NCBI GenBank assembly: GCA_902494195.1
Contig: CABUSH010000043.1
Span: 1-8,443, forward strand
Reading direction: 5' to 3'
DNA: 8,443 bases
Source of the DNA: an uncultured Collinsella sp.
Lineage (GTDB): Bacteria; Actinomycetota; Coriobacteriia; Coriobacteriales; Coriobacteriaceae
A model generated the notes under the pieces. That model saw only the letters and a list, made by a program, of their open reading frames with translations, was not told the DNA's origin and searched no databases. The first letter of the stretch is position 1, and the number at the start of each line of letters is the position of its first letter. The translations under genes were made by a program, and so were the position numbers. Shown piece after piece: positions 5,929 to 8,443 of the stretch.

Positions 5929-5971
5929 GACCCCATGGGGACAGAGAAAAACGGATCATTTTGTTGCTGAG
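5929..5971. repeat. Interspersed ~42-bp repeat, copy B
   Basis: It starts GACCCCATGGGGACAG and contains the perfect 10-base palindrome CCCCATGGGG (5931-5940). It aligns with copy A in the same orientation. It lies 7 bases beyond the stop codon of the fused ABC transporter gene. Like copy A it follows the 3' end of a minus-strand gene, so it may influence transcript ends, although its only T-run is short. Confidence 0.75.
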
Positions 5972-5978
5972 TTAGTAG

Positions 5979-7355
5979 CTAGAGCGTGATGATGTCCGAG
6001 ATATCGAGGGCCTGAGCGTCGGCGACATCGTGCGTGGCAAGCAAGAGCGTGCGGCTGTCGAGCAGGTCGAGCACGACCTCGGCCGTCGCATCGCGCGCGG
6101 CGGCATCCAGGCCGGTAAAGGGCTCATCCAGAATGACGGCGCAGCCGCCACACAGCAGGGCGCGGGCGATCTCGACACGACGGCGCTGCCCGCCCGAAAG
6201 CTCGGCCGCGCGAGCATGCACATCGACCCCCGGCACCAGCAGTCGCAACAGGGCCGCAGCACTCGAGGCGTCCACGCGTGCATCGGCGCACACCAGCACG
6301 TTATCCAGCGCCGAGGCGGACTCGATCAAGCGTGTATCCTGAAACACCATCGAGCACGGCGCGCACTCCCCCGCTGCCAACGAAAGCAGCGTCGACTTGC
6401 CCATGCCCGAAGCGCCCATCACACAGATACGCCCGCCCGCGGGCACGTTGAGCACCAGACCATCCAGCGCCGGCGCCCAGGGCGCGCGATCGCCCACAGC
6501 AAGCGCAAGCTCCGCTGCAGCGCCATCGCTCGCAGCCCCCACACAACCGCGAGCGCCGCGCCCATGTGCCCGCACGGCCGCGCGCCACGCCACGGGTCCC
6601 GAAACCTGCAGCAGCCACACCAGTACGCGCTCACACGCCCACGAGGCGGCAACGACCAGCACGGTCCACGCCAGCAGATCAGCCGTCTCAATCAAAAGCT
6701 TTGCCTGATAGATGCGCTCACCCACGGTGCCCACCGCCATGCCGATCAGCTCCGCCGCCACGCCGGCCTTCCAGCTCATGCCGATCACGGCGCGGGCGCA
6801 CGAAAGCACAAACGGCAGCACCTCGCGCCAGATGTGGGCGCAAAACAGGCGCCAGCCCCGCACACCGTGCAGGCGAAACATCTGCTCCAGCGGCTTATCC
6901 ACTTGTGCCAAGCCCTCGACCAGCGAGAAATACACGCCCGGCAGTGCCATCAAAAAGACCGCCGCAATGCTCACGCGCGCCGACCCCAGCCAAATAAGCA
7001 GCAGGACCACCACGCAGGCAACCGGCGTCGCCTTAACAAACGAAAGTGCCGGAGCCACCAGGCGCGCAAACGCCCGCAACCGTGACGAGATCCCGGCAAG
7101 CACGCCACCGCACACCGCGGCAAGCGCCAGCCCGCCCAGTATCCGCGCGCCCGAGCCCACCAAAATCGCCCAGGTACCGCCATCGCACACCAGGCGCAGC
7201 AGCGCCAAGGCAACAGCACCCGGCCCCGGCAAGATCAGTGGCTGCGCCACCAGCGCCGCCGCGAAGACCCACACGGCAAGCCAAAAGGCGGCGACGGCAC
7301 CTGCTGCCGCCACCGCCTTCATACGCTCTGTCATTTGTCGAGCAAACGCACGCAC
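5979..7355 (-). CDS. Fused ABC importer: TauC/SsuC-like permease plus ATPase in one chain
   Basis: The 458-aa protein joins two usually separate subunits. Residues 1-250 are a membrane domain with spans near 13-38, 61-90, 98-123, 128-146, 180-200 and 225-250, and an EAA-type coupling loop (EGLAQVDKPLEQMFRLHGVR, 147-166) ahead of a conserved LPF. Residues 284-458 are an ATPase with Walker A GASGMGKS (314-321), Q-loop Q339, signature LSGGQ (386-390), Walker B AVILDE (406-411), D-loop GLD (415-417) and switch H442. The ATPase is compact: only 17 residues lie between the Walker A serine and Q339, against about 35-40 usually, and the chain ends 16 residues after H442. The join (251-283) is Ala/Gly/Arg-rich. 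The GTG at 7355 is chosen for GGAG six bases upstream; ATGs at 7334 and 7322 lack one. It follows the binding-protein stop by 3 bases, so the two form an importer operon. Substrate unknown. Confidence 0.87.
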   Translation of the reverse strand: MRAFARQMTERMKAVAAAGAVAAFWLAVWVFAAALVAQPLILPGPGAVALALLRLVCDGGTWAILVGSGARILGGLALAAVCGGVLAGISSRLRAFARLVAPALSFVKATPVACVVVLLLIWLGSARVSIAAVFLMALPGVYFSLVEGLAQVDKPLEQMFRLHGVRGWRLFCAHIWREVLPFVLSCARAVIGMSWKAGVAAELIGMAVGTVGERIYQAKLLIETADLLAWTVLVVAASWACERVLVWLLQVSGPVAWRAAVRAHGRGARGCVGAASDGAAAELALAVGDRAPWAPALDGLVLNVPAGGRICVMGASGMGKSTLLSLAAGECAPCSMVFQDTRLIESASALDNVLVCADARVDASSAAALLRLLVPGVDVHARAAELSGGQRRRVEIARALLCGGCAVILDEPFTGLDAAARDATAEVVLDLLDSRTLLLATHDVADAQALDISDIITL

Positions 7356-7358
7356 GGG

Positions 7359-8327
7359 CTACTCCATGTAGTAGAAATCGTCAGCCGGAAGTTTACCACC
7401 CACGGCACTCGCGTCCGCGTCGGACAGCACCTGCAGATACCCGCTAAGTGCCGCCCTCATATCCTTGCCCGTCTGGCAGACAAGCATGCACCCGGGAATC
7501 GCCTTCTCGGCGATCTTGGCGTTGTCCACGATGCCGGCATCGACCACGGCCTGCGCCCAGTCTGCCGGCGCCGCATTGACAGCCTTAACGCTCGCCGCAT
7601 GGCAGCTCAAGAACTCCGCCACAGCCTCGGGATGTTCCTCGGCAAACGCGCGGCGCACCACGGTCACACCCGTCAGCAGGCGCGAGCCCGTGTCACCCGC
7701 CAGCTCGTCCCACACATCAGTCAGGCTCACCGGTGCCGACAGCTTGCCCTCGCTCTTGGCGATGGCAGCGGTCTTGAACGGCTCCGGCAGCACACCCACG
7801 GCAGACGGATCGGCAAGCAGGGCCGACAGCACCTCGGTGGGCTCGCTCTTAAACTCAAGCGTCACCTGGCCGGTCAGGCCCGCGCGCTCCAGCAGGAAGT
7901 TCATGACGTACTCTGGCGTGGTGCCCTTGCCCGTCATGTAGACGGCGCGACCCGCCAGATCGCCAAACGAGGCCACACTCGCGTCGCCCGTCACCACATT
8001 CAGCACACCCAGCGTGTTGATGTCGATGACCTGCACCGCGCCCTCGGTCTTGTTGTAGAGCACGCTCGCCACATTGGCGGGCACCAGGGCAATGTCGATA
8101 TCGCCCTGAATGACCTTGGGCACAATCTCGTCGGCGGCAGTGTTAATCGCAAAGTCGAACTCATTGTCCGTCTCGCCATCGGCCGCCCGGTCCATAAACT
8201 GCACCAGACCGATCGAGGTCGGTCCCTTGAGCGAGGCGACGTGCACCTCGACCGGCTCGGCAGCAGCACCGGCGCCGTCCGTGGCAGCCGAGCCCGCGGC
8301 GGACCCGGCACCGGCAGCCCCGCCACC
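7359..8327 (-). CDS. ABC transporter solute-binding lipoprotein (TauA/NMT1-like), N-terminus missing
   Basis: 322 residues remain. The visible chain starts with a Gly/Ala/Ser linker (GGGAAGAGSAAGSAATDGAG), typical of the stretch just after a lipobox cysteine. A type 2 periplasmic-binding fold of the COG0715 kind follows: VHVASLKGPTSIGLVQFMD, TAADEIVPKVIQGDIDIALV, PANVASVLYN, INTLGVLNVV, GKGTTPEYVMNFLLERAGL, VGVLPEPFKTAA. The family delivers organic anions, sulfonates, thiamine precursors or similar solutes to a TauC/TauB importer; the ligand cannot be read here. The signal peptide and lipobox are absent because the sequence switches at about 8327 to the end of an opposite-strand hydrogenase gene. 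The frame stays open beyond but has no start. A GTG at 8246 is internal. It is first gene of the operon with the fused permease-ATPase. Confidence 0.85.
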   Translation of the reverse strand, partial: GGGAAGAGSAAGSAATDGAGAAAEPVEVHVASLKGPTSIGLVQFMDRAADGETDNEFDFAINTAADEIVPKVIQGDIDIALVPANVASVLYNKTEGAVQVIDINTLGVLNVVTGDASVASFGDLAGRAVYMTGKGTTPEYVMNFLLERAGLTGQVTLEFKSEPTEVLSALLADPSAVGVLPEPFKTAAIAKSEGKLSAPVSLTDVWDELAGDTGSRLLTGVTVVRRAFAEEHPEAVAEFLSCHAASVKAVNAAPADWAQAVVDAGIVDNAKIAEKAIPGCMLVCQTGKDMRAALSGYLQVLSDADASAVGGKLPADDFYYME

Positions 8328-8443
8328 CCGATGTTCAGGCGTGCTACCGCGAGTTCTTGGGCGAGCCGCTCTCGCCGCTGGCCGAGAAGCTGCTGCATAC
8401 CGACCATCACGCCTGGTCGATGCCCAACGAGGGGGCGTGCTAG
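8324..8443 (+). pseudogene. C-terminal fragment of an [FeFe] hydrogenase
   Basis: The frame ending in TAG at the last base encodes 39 recognisable residues from 8324: HPDVQACYREFLGEPLSPLA followed by EKLLHTDHHAW and a short tail. This matches the iron-hydrogenase small-subunit region found at the C-terminus of [FeFe] hydrogenases (pattern HENP-x-(I/V)-x-x-LY-x-(E)FLG-P-x-(S)-x-x-LLHT). The rest of the enzyme, including the H-cluster cysteine motifs, should lie to the left but is replaced by the lipoprotein gene on the other strand. CACCCCG at the join could belong to either gene. It is therefore a remnant at a breakpoint or an assembly chimera rather than a functional gene here. Confidence 0.75.

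Noticed and set aside
6030..7085. 351-aa open frame on the plus strand opposite the ABC fusion
   Set aside because: Gln/His/Arg-rich shadow of a GC-rich gene with all ABC motifs on the other strand.
8244..8246. GTG at 8246 as the true start of the binding protein
   Set aside because: It is the Val of EPVEVHVAS, after a typical lipoprotein linker, and would give a periplasmic protein with no signal peptide. The gene is better read as 5'-truncated.

Overview
The window is GC-rich, densely coded bacterial DNA. It uses ATG and GTG starts with strong GGAGG-type ribosome binding sites. Gene content and protein style (a FucO-like dehydrogenase, a DUF1275 membrane protein, a YgiQ radical SAM protein, an [FeFe]-hydrogenase tail, Ala/Gly-rich proteins) suggest an anaerobic gut actinobacterium, most like Collinsella or another Coriobacteriia. 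This is inference from overall character, not from a marker gene.

Layout, left to right. Positions 1-130 hold a perfect 31-bp inverted repeat enclosing a terminator-like hairpin. A FucO-type iron alcohol dehydrogenase (137-1303, minus) follows, with a LacI-family-type operator in its upstream region. Next comes a DUF1275/YoaK membrane protein (1469-2185, minus) that ends in a clear intrinsic terminator. It is divergent from a YgiQ-family radical SAM protein (2436-4571, plus), and a 12-bp-stem palindrome lies just upstream of the latter's probable -10. YgiQ converges on a CPBP-family membrane protease (4568-5479, minus); the two stop codons share the bases CTAG.

Upstream of the protease is a small DinJ/RelB-like antitoxin gene without a toxin (5563-5763, minus). 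It has an elaborate leader (11-bp hairpin and three 10-bp tandem repeats) and is bracketed by two copies of a ~42-bp repeat (5532-5573 and 5929-5971). Then comes an ABC importer read leftwards: a solute-binding lipoprotein (7359-8327, N-terminus missing) followed after 3 bases by one polypeptide that fuses the permease and the ATPase (5979-7355).

The lipoprotein's coding sequence is interrupted at about 8327, just where its lipobox should be. The last ~115 bases instead encode, on the other strand, the C-terminus of an [FeFe] hydrogenase. This is either a rearrangement breakpoint or an assembly chimera. Together with the fold-back repeat at the left edge, it means both ends of the window should be treated with caution.

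The genes look like mostly independent units: sugar-fermentation redox chemistry, a membrane protein, a radical SAM enzyme, a membrane protease and an importer of unknown substrate. I see no complete new defence or mobile system. The most unusual items are the fused, minimal permease-ATPase, the repeat-bracketed orphan antitoxin, and the two odd window ends.
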